A stretch of 64,000 bases of DNA, taken from Bacillus sp. B1-b2. Lineage in GTDB: Bacteria > Bacillota > Bacilli > Bacillales > Cytobacillaceae. The notes below the pieces were generated by a model. That model saw only the letters and a list, made by a program, of their open reading frames with translations. It had not been told where the DNA came from and did not search any database. The position numbers and the translations under genes are program-made. Location of the stretch: positions 24,685 to 88,684 of the forward strand of contig NZ_WEHU01000019.1 in the NCBI RefSeq assembly GCF_009183415.1, written 5' to 3'. This document shows, piece after piece, positions 36,737 to 45,264 of this stretch (positions within the stretch are counted from its first letter, which is position 1; the number at the start of each line of letters is the position of its first letter).

Positions 36737-37216
36737 TTAGTTCTGCTCACTAAAAAATTGTTTCTCAATATACGGAATACATAATTCCAATACATCATCT
36801 TTCATTACATAGCTAAAGAAATCTTCCCAGCGTTTTTCTAGGATATTCTCTTCTATTAGTACTGGACCTAAAGTCTCAAGATAATCATCTTTTATCTCTA
36901 GTTCACTAATATTCGCAAAGTAAACATCTTTTACAAAAGACTCTAATCCCATAACTTGATAGGAAGCAATCCATTCTAACACACTGATTTTTGCTCCAGT
37001 TTCCTCATATACTTCTCGATATGCTGCTTCCTTTGTTGATTCTCCTCGTTCTGCCTTTCCCCCTGGAAACTCTAACCCTCTCTTTTTATGATGAGTTAAT
37101 AACCAATACTGTTGATACTTACAAATTACTAGAACATGTCGAGCTTTTTGCTTAAAATAATTTCTATGAAAAGATAAATTCACGATAACCTTATTATGAT
37201 CATAAAATGTTTTCAT
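36737..37216 (-). CDS. ytkD: NUDIX nucleoside triphosphatase YtkD
   Basis: The 159-residue protein has a Nudix box GGKAERGESTKEAAYREVYE near residue 52, followed by EETGAK. B. subtilis YtkD (MutTA) hydrolyses oxidised dGTP and also acts on other nucleoside triphosphates. It lies 30 bp upstream of ytmA and may head a ytkD-ytmA-ytmB operon. The family assignment is firm, the exact substrate less so. Confidence 0.85.
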   Translation of the reverse strand: MKTFYDHNKVIVNLSFHRNYFKQKARHVLVICKYQQYWLLTHHKKRGLEFPGGKAERGESTKEAAYREVYEETGAKISVLEWIASYQVMGLESFVKDVYFANISELEIKDDYLETLGPVLIEENILEKRWEDFFSYVMKDDVLELCIPYIEKQFFSEQN

Positions 37217-37486
37217 ACTATCTCCGTCATTATGTATTATTTATCATTACTTGCATACTATATTCATTAACATTACTTACATCTTAAAGGATTTAGCAGC
37301 TTTTTACGATAAAGAAAAGAGAAATATGGGTAATTTCTCCACCAAACGGGTAAAGACCAACTAGTAAGAAAAACCATTTTATCCAAGTACCTTATTTTTT
37401 CTGGCTAGTTTGATTAACATTCATATATAATAAATATATAGTAAAACGGTTACATTTTTCAATGTACCATATTGGAGGAATAACGT

Positions 37487-37744
37487 ATGAAAATTGTGGA
37501 TGAATTGTTTAACTTATATAAGAATAAACTTACAGGTGATGCAGAAGATATAGATATGCTTGCTTTTGCTTTTTTAGAGGAAATGTCACGTGAGGATTTA
37601 CTACATATCATACAAGAATTAAATGAACAAGAATTGTATGACTTAATGGGATTATATTTAATCGAAAGCTTAAAGGGGAAGTTTGCTAAAGAAGATTATG
37701 GACAATCAAATATTCCTATTTTTACAAATAGAAACGTCCATTAA
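37487..37744 (+). CDS. DUF6154 family small protein
   Basis: The 85-residue acidic helical protein starts MKIVDELFNLYKNKLTGDAE, with repeated LLHIIQELNEQELYDLMGLY-like helices. It resembles a small Bacillales family I know as DUF6154; no function is established. TTGGAGGAAT precedes the ATG. It stands alone between ytkD (divergent) and cls. Confidence 0.65.
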   Translation: MKIVDELFNLYKNKLTGDAEDIDMLAFAFLEEMSREDLLHIIQELNEQELYDLMGLYLIESLKGKFAKEDYGQSNIPIFTNRNVH

Positions 37745-37754
37745 CCCCCACATC

Positions 37755-37816
37755 GGAATTAGGCTGGTACGGTAGTAAATGATTAGAACATCTTTCTATT
37801 TCTGCCAGCCTAATCC
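37755..37816 (+). terminator. Inverted repeat after the DUF6154 gene
   Basis: GGAATTAGGCTGG and CCAGCCTAATCC form a 12-bp stem (one bulge) with a 37-nt loop. No T run follows, so factor-independent termination is doubtful. Confidence 0.4.
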
Positions 37817-38032
37817 TATCCATTATGCCTCAACATTTTTTTCGTATTCCCCATTATAAAAACAGACTAAAGGACAAAATAATACCAACATACACCTTTT
37901 TCCCCTATAATAAGGATATTTCTATTATTCGTATTACAGTTGTTGGAAGGCTATCTGTAGACTATTATTTCTTATATACCAATCCAACATGATATGTATT
38001 ATTGAAACTTATGCAAGAAAGGAAAGAGGATT

Positions 38033-39487
38033 GTGCATATATACTCTATTATTTTAACAATTATCATTATACTGAATATCATCCTTGCATTTTTAGTTAT
38101 TTTCTTTGAAAGAAAAGATCCAGTGGCTTCTTGGGCATGGTTGATGGTATTAACTTTTATTCCGATTCTCGGATTTATTTTGTATCTTTTATTTGGTCAA
38201 AATTTACGGAGGCGAAAATTATTTCAGTGGGATGAAAGGAAAAAGTTAGGAATTGAACCTGTTTTAGCTTCTCAATTATTACAAATCAGCTCCAATCAAT
38301 TACGCACTACTAATCCTGTTATACGTCAATATCAAGACCTTATTTATATGAATTTATTCAATAATGATGCTGTTTTAACAGAGAATAATGCTGTGTCTAT
38401 TTTTACAGATGGTAAAGAGAAGTTTCATCAATTATTTACTGACATTAAACAAGCAAAAAAATCCATTCATTTACAATATTATATCCTGAAGAATGATGGA
38501 GTTGGTTCTGAATTAATTAAATTGCTAGTAGAAAAAGCGAAAGAGGGAGTAGAAGTTCGTTTACTTTATGATGACTTAGGATCTAGGACCTTGCGAAAGA
38601 AGATATTTAAAGAATTAAGGGCAGCTGGAGGATATGTGGAAGTTTTTTTCCCAAGTAAATTTCACCTTATTAATTTACGTTTAAATTATAGAAATCACCG
38701 TAAACTTGGGATTATTGATGGAAAGATTGGTTATATTGGTGGGTTTAATGTAGGAGATGAATACCTTGGTCTTAACTCTAAATTCGGATATTGGAGAGAC
38801 ACGCACCTACGAATCGTTGGAACCGCTGTTTATGCCATTCAGACTAGATTTATCCTTGATTGGAATCAAGCCTCTCATCAACATGAAATTCATTACTCTC
38901 CTGATTACTTTCCAGGTCATGTTGAAGAAATAATTGGAAATATTGGGATGCAAATAGTTTCAAGTGGTCCAGATTCTGAGTGGGAACAAATAAAAAATGC
39001 ATCCATTAAAATGATTAATTCTGCAAAAGAGAGTGTTTATATTCAGACTCCTTACTTTATTCCGGATGCAAGTCTTTTAGATGCGCTTCGGATTGCTGCT
39101 TTATCTGGCATTGATGTGAGAATCATGATTCCGAACAAACCTGATCATATGTTTGTTTATTGGGCAACCTACTCTTATATTGGAGAAATGATTAAAGCAG
39201 GAGCTAAAATTTATATTTATGAAAATGGCTTTATTCATGCTAAAACGATTATTGTGGATGAAAAGGTATGTTCAGTTGGTACAGCAAATATTGATATGAG
39301 AAGTTTCCGTTTAAACTTTGAAGTAAATGCCTTTATATATAGTGATCAAATCGCTGGAAGACTTGCTGAAGATTTCAAAGATGATATGAAATTATCAACA
39401 AATTTAACAGCAGAAAAATACTCTAAACGATCAATATGGATTCAAATTAAAGAATCCATATCAAGACTATTAAGCCCATTACTGTAA
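38033..39487 (+). CDS. cls: Cardiolipin synthase
   Basis: The 484-residue membrane enzyme condenses two phosphatidylglycerols to cardiolipin. It has two N-terminal transmembrane segments (residues 3-22 and 33-53) and two phospholipase D HKD motifs, HRKLGIIDGKIGYIGG near residue 222 and HAKTIIVDEKVCSVGT near residue 401. GTG is the start, after GGAAAGAGGA. B. subtilis has several cls paralogues, but I do not recall one at this locus. Confidence 0.93.
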   Translation: MHIYSIILTIIIILNIILAFLVIFFERKDPVASWAWLMVLTFIPILGFILYLLFGQNLRRRKLFQWDERKKLGIEPVLASQLLQISSNQLRTTNPVIRQYQDLIYMNLFNNDAVLTENNAVSIFTDGKEKFHQLFTDIKQAKKSIHLQYYILKNDGVGSELIKLLVEKAKEGVEVRLLYDDLGSRTLRKKIFKELRAAGGYVEVFFPSKFHLINLRLNYRNHRKLGIIDGKIGYIGGFNVGDEYLGLNSKFGYWRDTHLRIVGTAVYAIQTRFILDWNQASHQHEIHYSPDYFPGHVEEIIGNIGMQIVSSGPDSEWEQIKNASIKMINSAKESVYIQTPYFIPDASLLDALRIAALSGIDVRIMIPNKPDHMFVYWATYSYIGEMIKAGAKIYIYENGFIHAKTIIVDEKVCSVGTANIDMRSFRLNFEVNAFIYSDQIAGRLAEDFKDDMKLSTNLTAEKYSKRSIWIQIKESISRLLSPLL

Positions 39488-39540
39488 AGAGGATTAAGAG
39501 ATACCTTGTAGATTCAAGGGATAAGGATGATTATCATTCT

Positions 39541-39574
39541 AAAAAAGGACTGCAAAGCTGGCAGTCCTTTTCTT
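39541..39574. terminator. Bidirectional terminator between cls and luxS
   Basis: AAAAAGGACTGC and GCAGTCCTTTT form an 11-bp stem with a 7-nt loop and T runs on both strands. Confidence 0.85.
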
Positions 39575-39575
39575 C

Positions 39576-40049
39576 TTATGCAAACACTTGTTTTAAGTCT
39601 TCTTTACTTTGCGCTAACCAAAAATTCATGAGCTTCTTAGCTCCAGCTAAATCATGGAGCTTTGCTTGCCCACATTGTGTTTCATTTGCTGCTGGAATTT
39701 CCGTAATCTCCACTGCCGTCTTCATCGTTGCTTCTAATAAATCAATGATTTCTTCAACAGTAGGTTCTCCACTCACTACTAAGTAATAGCCTGTTTGACA
39801 GCCCATTGGGGAAATATCAATAATATCAAAATGATTATACTTCTCAACATGTGCACGTAAATTAAAAGCTAGCAAATGCTCTAATGTATGAATAACATCA
39901 GGCTTCATTGCCTGTTTATTAGGCTGGCAGAAACGAATGTCATATTTATTTACTACTCCATCACTACCTACCTTATGAACTCCACAATGTCTTACATAAG
40001 GTGCTTTAACTGCATTATGATCTAATTCAAAACTTTCAACAGAAGGCAT
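39576..40049 (-). CDS. luxS: S-ribosylhomocysteine lyase LuxS
   Basis: I start at the ATG of [14 protein letters not shown], since AAGGAG lies 9 bases upstream and the length (157 residues) is that of LuxS. The enzyme cleaves S-ribosylhomocysteine to homocysteine and the AI-2 precursor DPD, recycling SAM by-products. The metal ligands His54 and His58 are in HTLEHLLAF with Glu57 as base; the cysteine ligand lies in [12 protein letters not shown] near residue 124. Confidence 0.96.
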   Translation of the reverse strand: MPSVESFELDHNAVKAPYVRHCGVHKVGSDGVVNKYDIRFCQPNKQAMKPDVIHTLEHLLAFNLRAHVEKYNHFDIIDISPMGCQTGYYLVVSGEPTVEEIIDLLEATMKTAVEITEIPAANETQCGQAKLHDLAGAKKLMNFWLAQSKEDLKQVFA

Positions 40050-40155
40050 TATTCCAACTCCTTTTTTCTTTGTTCTTATATTATACATTAAATATCCAAG
40101 TAATTTCATCAACTTAATAAATATTATTCTGTTTAAACAAAAAAGCTACATCCTT

Positions 40156-40183
40156 TTGAATGGTTAAAAGTCCATGTTATACT
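40156..40183 (+). promoter_or_regulatory. Sigma-A promoter of yidD
   Basis: TTGAAT (40156-40161), a 16-bp spacer and TATACT (40178-40183) lie about 24 bp before the yidD start. Confidence 0.6.
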
Positions 40184-40206
40184 GAGTAACGAAAGGAGCA
40201 GTAAGT

Positions 40207-40449
40207 ATGTTGAAAAATTTTCTCATTCTCTTAATAAAATTTTATAAAAAAGTCATTTCACCAATTACTCCACCATCCTGCCGGTTTTATCCGACCTGCT
40301 CTTCCTACGGTATGGAAGCCATTCAAAGATTTGGAGCAATAAAGGGTGGCTATTTAACCATTAAACGTATCCTTAAATGTCACCCTTTTCATCCTGGCGG
40401 CATAGATCCAGTTCCAGAAGATTGTTCCTGTAAAAAACACTCTCATTAA
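40207..40449 (+). CDS. yidD: Membrane protein insertion efficiency factor YidD
   Basis: The 80-residue protein has the family core [19 protein letters not shown] near residue 28 and ends in a Cys/His-rich tail. YidD assists YidC/Sec membrane insertion. It corresponds to ytjA of B. subtilis. Its stop overlaps the convergent ytiB stop by 4 bp and no terminator is visible. Confidence 0.93.
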   Translation: MLKNFLILLIKFYKKVISPITPPSCRFYPTCSSYGMEAIQRFGAIKGGYLTIKRILKCHPFHPGGIDPVPEDCSCKKHSH

Positions 40450-41012
40450 TCCAGCTTATAACCATCTACCACTAAGTCTAGCTTTCCTGTTTCTGGGTCA
40501 ATTACAAGTCCATGCACCGGAACTGTATTCGGAATTAGTGGGTGTTTTTTAATCATATCCACACTATGAGAAACACTTTCAGAAACGGAACTAAAACCGG
40601 TTAACCATTTGTCTAACTCAATTCCAGAATGCTCTAATGTATCGATAATTTCCTCTGATATTCCTCTTTCCTTCATTTTACTTAACATGCTTTCTGAGTT
40701 TAATGCACTCATTCCACAATCATGGTGTCCTATTACTAAGACTTCGTCAGCTTTTAATTCATATAGAGCTACTAAAATACTTCTCATGATACTTCCAAAC
40801 GGATGAACCACTACTGCTCCTGCATTTTTAATTATTTTTACATCTCCATTAGAAAGATTTAACGCATTCGGTAACAGCTCTAATAATCTAGTATCCATAC
40901 ATGTTAATATAACCATTTTTTTGTTAGGAAACTTTGTTGTTCTAAACTGCTCGTACTTTTTCTCTCTAACAAATTCCTCATTATGATTCATAATATTTTG
41001 TAATAAATTCAA
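40446..41012 (-). CDS. ytiB: Beta-class carbonic anhydrase YtiB
   Basis: The TTG at 41012 ([14 protein letters not shown]) follows AAGGGG with good spacing and gives 188 residues. Zinc ligands are Cys38/Asp40 in [11 protein letters not shown] and the His/Cys of GHHDCGM near residue 99. The enzyme hydrates CO2 to bicarbonate. The B. subtilis orthologue sits between ytjA (yidD) and ythA (cydA), exactly as here. Confidence 0.9.
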   Translation of the reverse strand: MNLLQNIMNHNEEFVREKKYEQFRTTKFPNKKMVILTCMDTRLLELLPNALNLSNGDVKIIKNAGAVVVHPFGSIMRSILVALYELKADEVLVIGHHDCGMSALNSESMLSKMKERGISEEIIDTLEHSGIELDKWLTGFSSVSESVSHSVDMIKKHPLIPNTVPVHGLVIDPETGKLDLVVDGYKLD

Positions 41013-41252
41013 TATAAGCACCCCTTATTCTACTTTAGCAATTGTTTATCCCCTAAGTGAATTACTTTTAAGAAAACTTCACTCTTAATAATAGTAAATA
41101 AATCAAAGATAATCTACAAGTTTGACATACTTTTATTTCGTTTAACTAAATAATAAAGATCTATTTTTCTTATCCGACAACTATTACATAGAACTTTCCA
41201 TTTACGTTCATACTATGTACAGCTTAAGGAATAGGAGAAAGGAAGAGTTAAA

Positions 41253-42617
41253 ATGTGGGATCATCTCGTAACAGCTAGAAGTATGTTTGGCATGACCATG
41301 GGTTTTCATATTATTTTTGCAACTATCGGGGTTGGATTGCCTTTAATGATGTTAATATCAGAGCTCCTTTATCAAAAAACGAAAGATTTAGACTATGTCA
41401 TCATGGCAAAAAGATGGACTAAAACGTTCGGAATTCTACTAGGTGTAGGAATTCCAACAGGGACAATCGCTGGTCTTCAATTGTCTTTATTATGGCCTGG
41501 TTTTATGCAGGTTATCGGAGAGGTTATGGCTCTTCCCTTTCAGATTGAAATTTATGCATTTTTTATAGAAGCACTATTTATGTCTATCTATGTATACGCT
41601 GCTGAAAGAATACCACCTTGGGCTAGAATAACTAGTTTAATACTAGTAGCTATCGGTGCTCTCGCTTCCGCTATTTTAATCACGAATGTCCATGCTTTCG
41701 AAGGAACACCACAAGGGTTTCGGATAGAAGGTGGAAAAATTGTAGATGTTGATCCATGGAAGGCATTTTTTAACCCAACTTTCTTTGTTTCAGCAGGTCA
41801 TGTTGCTATGAGCGCTTATACAACAGGTGCTTTTGTTGTTGCCTCTGTTTCAGCTTTTAAGATGCTAAAAACTCCTGGCGGAACTAGAGTTTATCAATTT
41901 CATCAAAAGGCTTTAACTCTTAGTCTAATAGTAGGAGCAGTGTTCTCTCTACTTACTGCAATTAATGGGCATGAGTCTGCTCAAAAGCTGCATGAATATC
42001 AACCAGAAAAACTAGCAGCTGCAGAAGGTTTATTCGAAACGCAATCACATGCTCCTCTAGCTATTGGAGGATTTACAGATAAAGAAAATGAAGAAATTGT
42101 CGGTGCTATAGAAATTCCTTGGGCACTGAGCTTTTTAGCAGATAACAGCTTTGATACAGTAGTAACAGGTCTAAACGATTTCCCAGAAGAATATTGGCCG
42201 CCACTTTATATTCATACTCTCTTTAATGGAATGGTAGGAATAGGATCCTTATTAATTGTTTTATCATTTGGTACATTAATTTGGAAAAAGCTTCGAAAAG
42301 TAGAGAATTATCCAAAATTCCTTAAATGGATTTTTGTTGCCTCAGGCCCTCTTGCAATAGCAAGCATTGAAATGGGCTGGATGTTTGCTTGTACAGGCAG
42401 ACAACCTTGGACTATTTATCGTATTCTCTCAACAGAAGATTCTGTCACAACTTCTGGAAATTTAACCCTTTTGTTTTATTTGTTCCTACTTGTCTACTTG
42501 ATACTTGGCATAACTGTCTCTCTTGTTCTCATTTATTATTTTAAGAAAAACACAGTCTTGCAGGATTTAGAGGCAGCAACCGAAAAAGAAATTCCATTAT
42601 TTGGATCAAACAGTTAA
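41253..42617 (+). CDS. cydA: Cytochrome bd-type quinol oxidase subunit I
   Basis: The 454-residue polytopic membrane protein has the CydA features: a His near residue 19 in GFHIIFATIGVGLPL, GWMFACTGRQPWTIY near residue 380, and the short Q-loop of the cyanide-insensitive/YthA type. It reduces O2 at the membrane with electrons from menaquinol, which the men genes in this window help to make. AGGAGAAAGG precedes the ATG. It overlaps no gene and precedes cydB by 16 bp. Confidence 0.92.
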   Translation: MWDHLVTARSMFGMTMGFHIIFATIGVGLPLMMLISELLYQKTKDLDYVIMAKRWTKTFGILLGVGIPTGTIAGLQLSLLWPGFMQVIGEVMALPFQIEIYAFFIEALFMSIYVYAAERIPPWARITSLILVAIGALASAILITNVHAFEGTPQGFRIEGGKIVDVDPWKAFFNPTFFVSAGHVAMSAYTTGAFVVASVSAFKMLKTPGGTRVYQFHQKALTLSLIVGAVFSLLTAINGHESAQKLHEYQPEKLAAAEGLFETQSHAPLAIGGFTDKENEEIVGAIEIPWALSFLADNSFDTVVTGLNDFPEEYWPPLYIHTLFNGMVGIGSLLIVLSFGTLIWKKLRKVENYPKFLKWIFVASGPLAIASIEMGWMFACTGRQPWTIYRILSTEDSVTTSGNLTLLFYLFLLVYLILGITVSLVLIYYFKKNTVLQDLEAATEKEIPLFGSNS

Positions 42618-42633
42618 TGGAGGGATTAAACTA

Positions 42634-43677
42634 ATGAATGATTCATTGCTAGCTGTTACTGTTCTCTGGGGGTTTATTTTTATTTATGCCATTATGGGAA
42701 CAATGGACTTTGGAGCTGGATTTTGGTCTATGATTTATATTAACAGAGAAAAAACACGGGCAACAAATATTGCTAACCGTTATCTTTCCCCGACTTGGGA
42801 AGTGACCAATACATTTATTGTAGCCATTGTTGTAGCTGTGTATAGTATGTTTCCAAAAGCTGCATATACCCTAGGAACTGTTTTATTGATTCCAGGGAGT
42901 GCTATACTTTTATTATTAGCCATTCGAAGTGCATTTCTAGTTTTTTCTAATATAGCAGTAGAATATCGAAAGCCCCTTACCTATATCTCAGGAATTTGTG
43001 GTTTGCTTATTCCTGGTATCTTACTAAGTGTCCTACCGATTACACATGGAGGGTTTGTCGATTTTACAGGTGATAAACAAACCCTTGACTTAGTTGGTTT
43101 ATTTTCTAGTGGGAATGAATATGCTTTTTTTGGCTTTGCTCTCTTCAGTACGCTGTTTTTATCTTCTTTGTTATTAGCTGATTTCTCTAACGTTTCGAAA
43201 GAAAGTGAAGCATACCGAATCTATCGTAGAGATGCACTAATTCTTGGTCCAGTGTCTTTATTAATGGCATTTCTTGTTATGATTACTTTAAAGCATGATG
43301 CAAATTGGATTTACGTAAAGATGCTTGAGGATAAATTCTTCTTATTTACCTCATTAATTTTGTTTCTACTTGGAGGTATCGCGTTATATCTCCCTTCTAT
43401 AAAGCATAAGGGTGTAAAAGGGATGCCAAGATTGGCTGTTATTTGCATAACTATCCAATACTTAGTGGCAAGTTACGTATACGGCAAGGCTCATTTGCCT
43501 TATATTGTTTATCCTGAAGTGACCATCTATACTTCTTTTACTAGTCCTAGTTCCTTTCATGCTATCTTTACTTCTTATATCGTTGGTTTTATTATTCTAT
43601 TTCCTGGTTTCTTCTTATTTTGGAACTTGTTTATGCATGATAAGAAATATCTACAGGGAAAAGGAGCAAAGAAATAA
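42634..43677 (+). CDS. cydB: Cytochrome bd-type quinol oxidase subunit II
   Basis: I start at the ATG 42634 (MNDSLLAVTVLWGF), 9 bases after GGAGGG. That gives 347 residues; an upstream TTG would overlap cydA. The hydrophobic pattern and the IMGTMDFGAGFWSM segment near residue 17 fit CydB/YthB. It forms the oxidase with CydA. A short hydrophobic reading frame follows it. Confidence 0.9.
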   Translation: MNDSLLAVTVLWGFIFIYAIMGTMDFGAGFWSMIYINREKTRATNIANRYLSPTWEVTNTFIVAIVVAVYSMFPKAAYTLGTVLLIPGSAILLLLAIRSAFLVFSNIAVEYRKPLTYISGICGLLIPGILLSVLPITHGGFVDFTGDKQTLDLVGLFSSGNEYAFFGFALFSTLFLSSLLLADFSNVSKESEAYRIYRRDALILGPVSLLMAFLVMITLKHDANWIYVKMLEDKFFLFTSLILFLLGGIALYLPSIKHKGVKGMPRLAVICITIQYLVASYVYGKAHLPYIVYPEVTIYTSFTSPSSFHAIFTSYIVGFIILFPGFFLFWNLFMHDKKYLQGKGAKK

Positions 43678-43682
43678 AAGCT

Positions 43683-43808
43683 ATGGAGATTTCCATTCAA
43701 AAAAAAGAATGAATTTCAGTGTGCTTTCTCATACTATTAGCATGGGGAGTTCTTCGTAATCATTCCTCATATTTGATTTTAGGATTATTTACAAAAGGAG
43801 TGTCATTC
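43683..43808 (+). other. Short hydrophobic frame between cydB and the DUF1540 gene
   Basis: Starting at the GTG 43719 the frame reads MCFLILLAWGVLRNHSSYLI and then LGLFTKGVSF, and continues in frame into the DUF1540 protein. An in-frame ATG at 43683 is cut off by a TGA at 43710. No good ribosome-binding site precedes the GTG. Small single-helix subunits (CydX, CydS; YthC in B. subtilis) are found after cydB elsewhere. This could be such a gene, a decayed one, or chance. Confidence 0.3.
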
Positions 43809-43970
43809 ATGGCAAAAGATGTTCTTTGCGAAGTGAGTAACTGTTCTTTTTGGGAAGAAGGCAATCAGTGTGGAGCAGACCAAATATATGTAGTTAGCCA
43901 CGTTGGTAGTCATGCTGATACTAGTCACGAAACAGATTGTAAAACATTTGAACCTATTGAATTAAGTTAA
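43809..43970 (+). CDS. DUF1540 domain-containing protein
   Basis: I start at the ATG 43809, because AAAGGAG lies 8 bases upstream. The 53-residue product has four cysteines in the DUF1540 arrangement: CEVSNCSFWEEGNQCGADQI and, later, TDCKTFEP. The domain may bind a metal. Function unknown. It could be cotranscribed with cydAB. Confidence 0.78.
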   Translation: MAKDVLCEVSNCSFWEEGNQCGADQIYVVSHVGSHADTSHETDCKTFEPIELS

Positions 43971-44022
43971 AAAGAATAAATGGGATGGTCTGTACACATT
44001 AGACCTTTCCATTTATTCTTTT
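43969..44022. terminator. Bidirectional terminator between the DUF1540 gene and the FAD oxidoreductase gene
   Basis: AAAGAATAAATGG and CCATTTATTCTTT enclose an inner GGTCT/AGACC stem (43971-44021). T-rich flanks serve both convergent genes. Confidence 0.8.
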
Positions 44023-45226
44023 ATCTATCTATCCTAGTCAAATAAGCATCTGGATGACTACCTTTCATGATTAAATCCTTAATAATGGTAGAGCCAAATG
44101 AACTATAAACCGTTCCATTTCCTCCAAATCCAAGGCAATAGTATATACCTTCCTTTTCAGGATGCTCACCAATAAAAGGCAATCCATCTGAGGATTCTCC
44201 AAAGGTTGCTCCATACACATAATCCACCTTTAGATCCTCATAATGAAAATGTTCTTTTACACGTGTAAGTATACGCTCTCCATAAGTTTTAATCATATTC
44301 ATGTCAGTAGGTGCTTCCATTTTTTCTTCATCTAACCCACCTGCTACAATTCTGCCATCAAAGGTTGTTCTCATATAGAAGTATGGCCTTTTTGTTTCCC
44401 AAATAAGACATTGTTCTTGCCAATTTGGAAAGTTATCAAGGGGACTTGTAGCTATAGCATACGTTCTATTTAGCTCTGCATGATTCTTTTTAGTGAAGTG
44501 TTTAATCTCATATCCAGTTGCATATACAACTTTTCTAGCTGTAATAGTATGACCATTTGCAGTAGTGAAATACCAATAACCATCCTTATAATCACTCTCA
44601 AACACTTCTGTTTGCTCATAAACATGAACATTATTATGTTTGTGTGCATCCTTGAATAAAGTCATGACAAATCTTTGTGGATTCACTTCTGCATCTCCGA
44701 TTGTTCTTATTGCTGCAGGCTTCTTAAATTTATATTCACTATATATCTCTTCTTCTATTAAATATTCTGCTGGGAAATGATGTTTCTTAAGCATGTCAAA
44801 TTCTTTTTTTAGAGAGGAAACATCTTTTTTTACACTAGCATAATAAAGACTTTTTCTACTTTTAAATTGAATATAATCAGAAAGAGAATAAGCGACTTCT
44901 TTTAACTCATTCATGCCTTCTAAACATAGTCGATAAAACCTTACTGCGTCTTCTTCTCCAATTTCTTCCGCAAAATCTGTTAGCATTTTGTCATTAGAAT
45001 ATTGAAGCAAGCCAGTATTAGCAGAAGAACTTCCATGGCCAACCTTTCCTTTATCAACGGTGATGACTTTGAGAGGCTCTTTAGCTAGTTTATATGTTAA
45101 TAATGCACCAGACATGCCAGCTCCTATTATAAGAACATCACAAGTTTCATTCTCTGTAATAGTAGGAAACGTTTCTATCTCTTTTAAAGTAGTTGGCCAA
45201 TATAAAGATCCATGATATAAGTTCAT
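44021..45226 (-). CDS. FAD-dependent oxidoreductase (DAO family)
   Basis: The 401-residue protein has a FAD-binding GXGXXG, VLIIGAGMSGALLTYKLA, near residue 30, then GHGSSSANTGLLQY, a D-amino acid oxidase family pattern for covalent or tight FAD contact. The C-terminus has YCLGFGGNGTVYSSFG, also typical. It probably oxidises an amine or amino acid; the substrate is not known. It lies 38 bp downstream of menE, where B. subtilis has menC, and may be cotranscribed with it. Confidence 0.83.
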   Translation of the reverse strand: MNLYHGSLYWPTTLKEIETFPTITENETCDVLIIGAGMSGALLTYKLAKEPLKVITVDKGKVGHGSSSANTGLLQYSNDKMLTDFAEEIGEEDAVRFYRLCLEGMNELKEVAYSLSDYIQFKSRKSLYYASVKKDVSSLKKEFDMLKKHHFPAEYLIEEEIYSEYKFKKPAAIRTIGDAEVNPQRFVMTLFKDAHKHNNVHVYEQTEVFESDYKDGYWYFTTANGHTITARKVVYATGYEIKHFTKKNHAELNRTYAIATSPLDNFPNWQEQCLIWETKRPYFYMRTTFDGRIVAGGLDEEKMEAPTDMNMIKTYGERILTRVKEHFHYEDLKVDYVYGATFGESSDGLPFIGEHPEKEGIYYCLGFGGNGTVYSSFGSTIIKDLIMKGSHPDAYLTRIDR

Positions 45227-45264
45227 AAAAATCCACTTCTCTTTCTAATAAGTCTATATAAAGT

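Noticed and set aside
43559..43759. A 66-residue hydrophobic plus-strand frame at the end of cydB
   Set aside because: It is the +1 shadow of the last transmembrane helices of cydB and has no ribosome-binding site.
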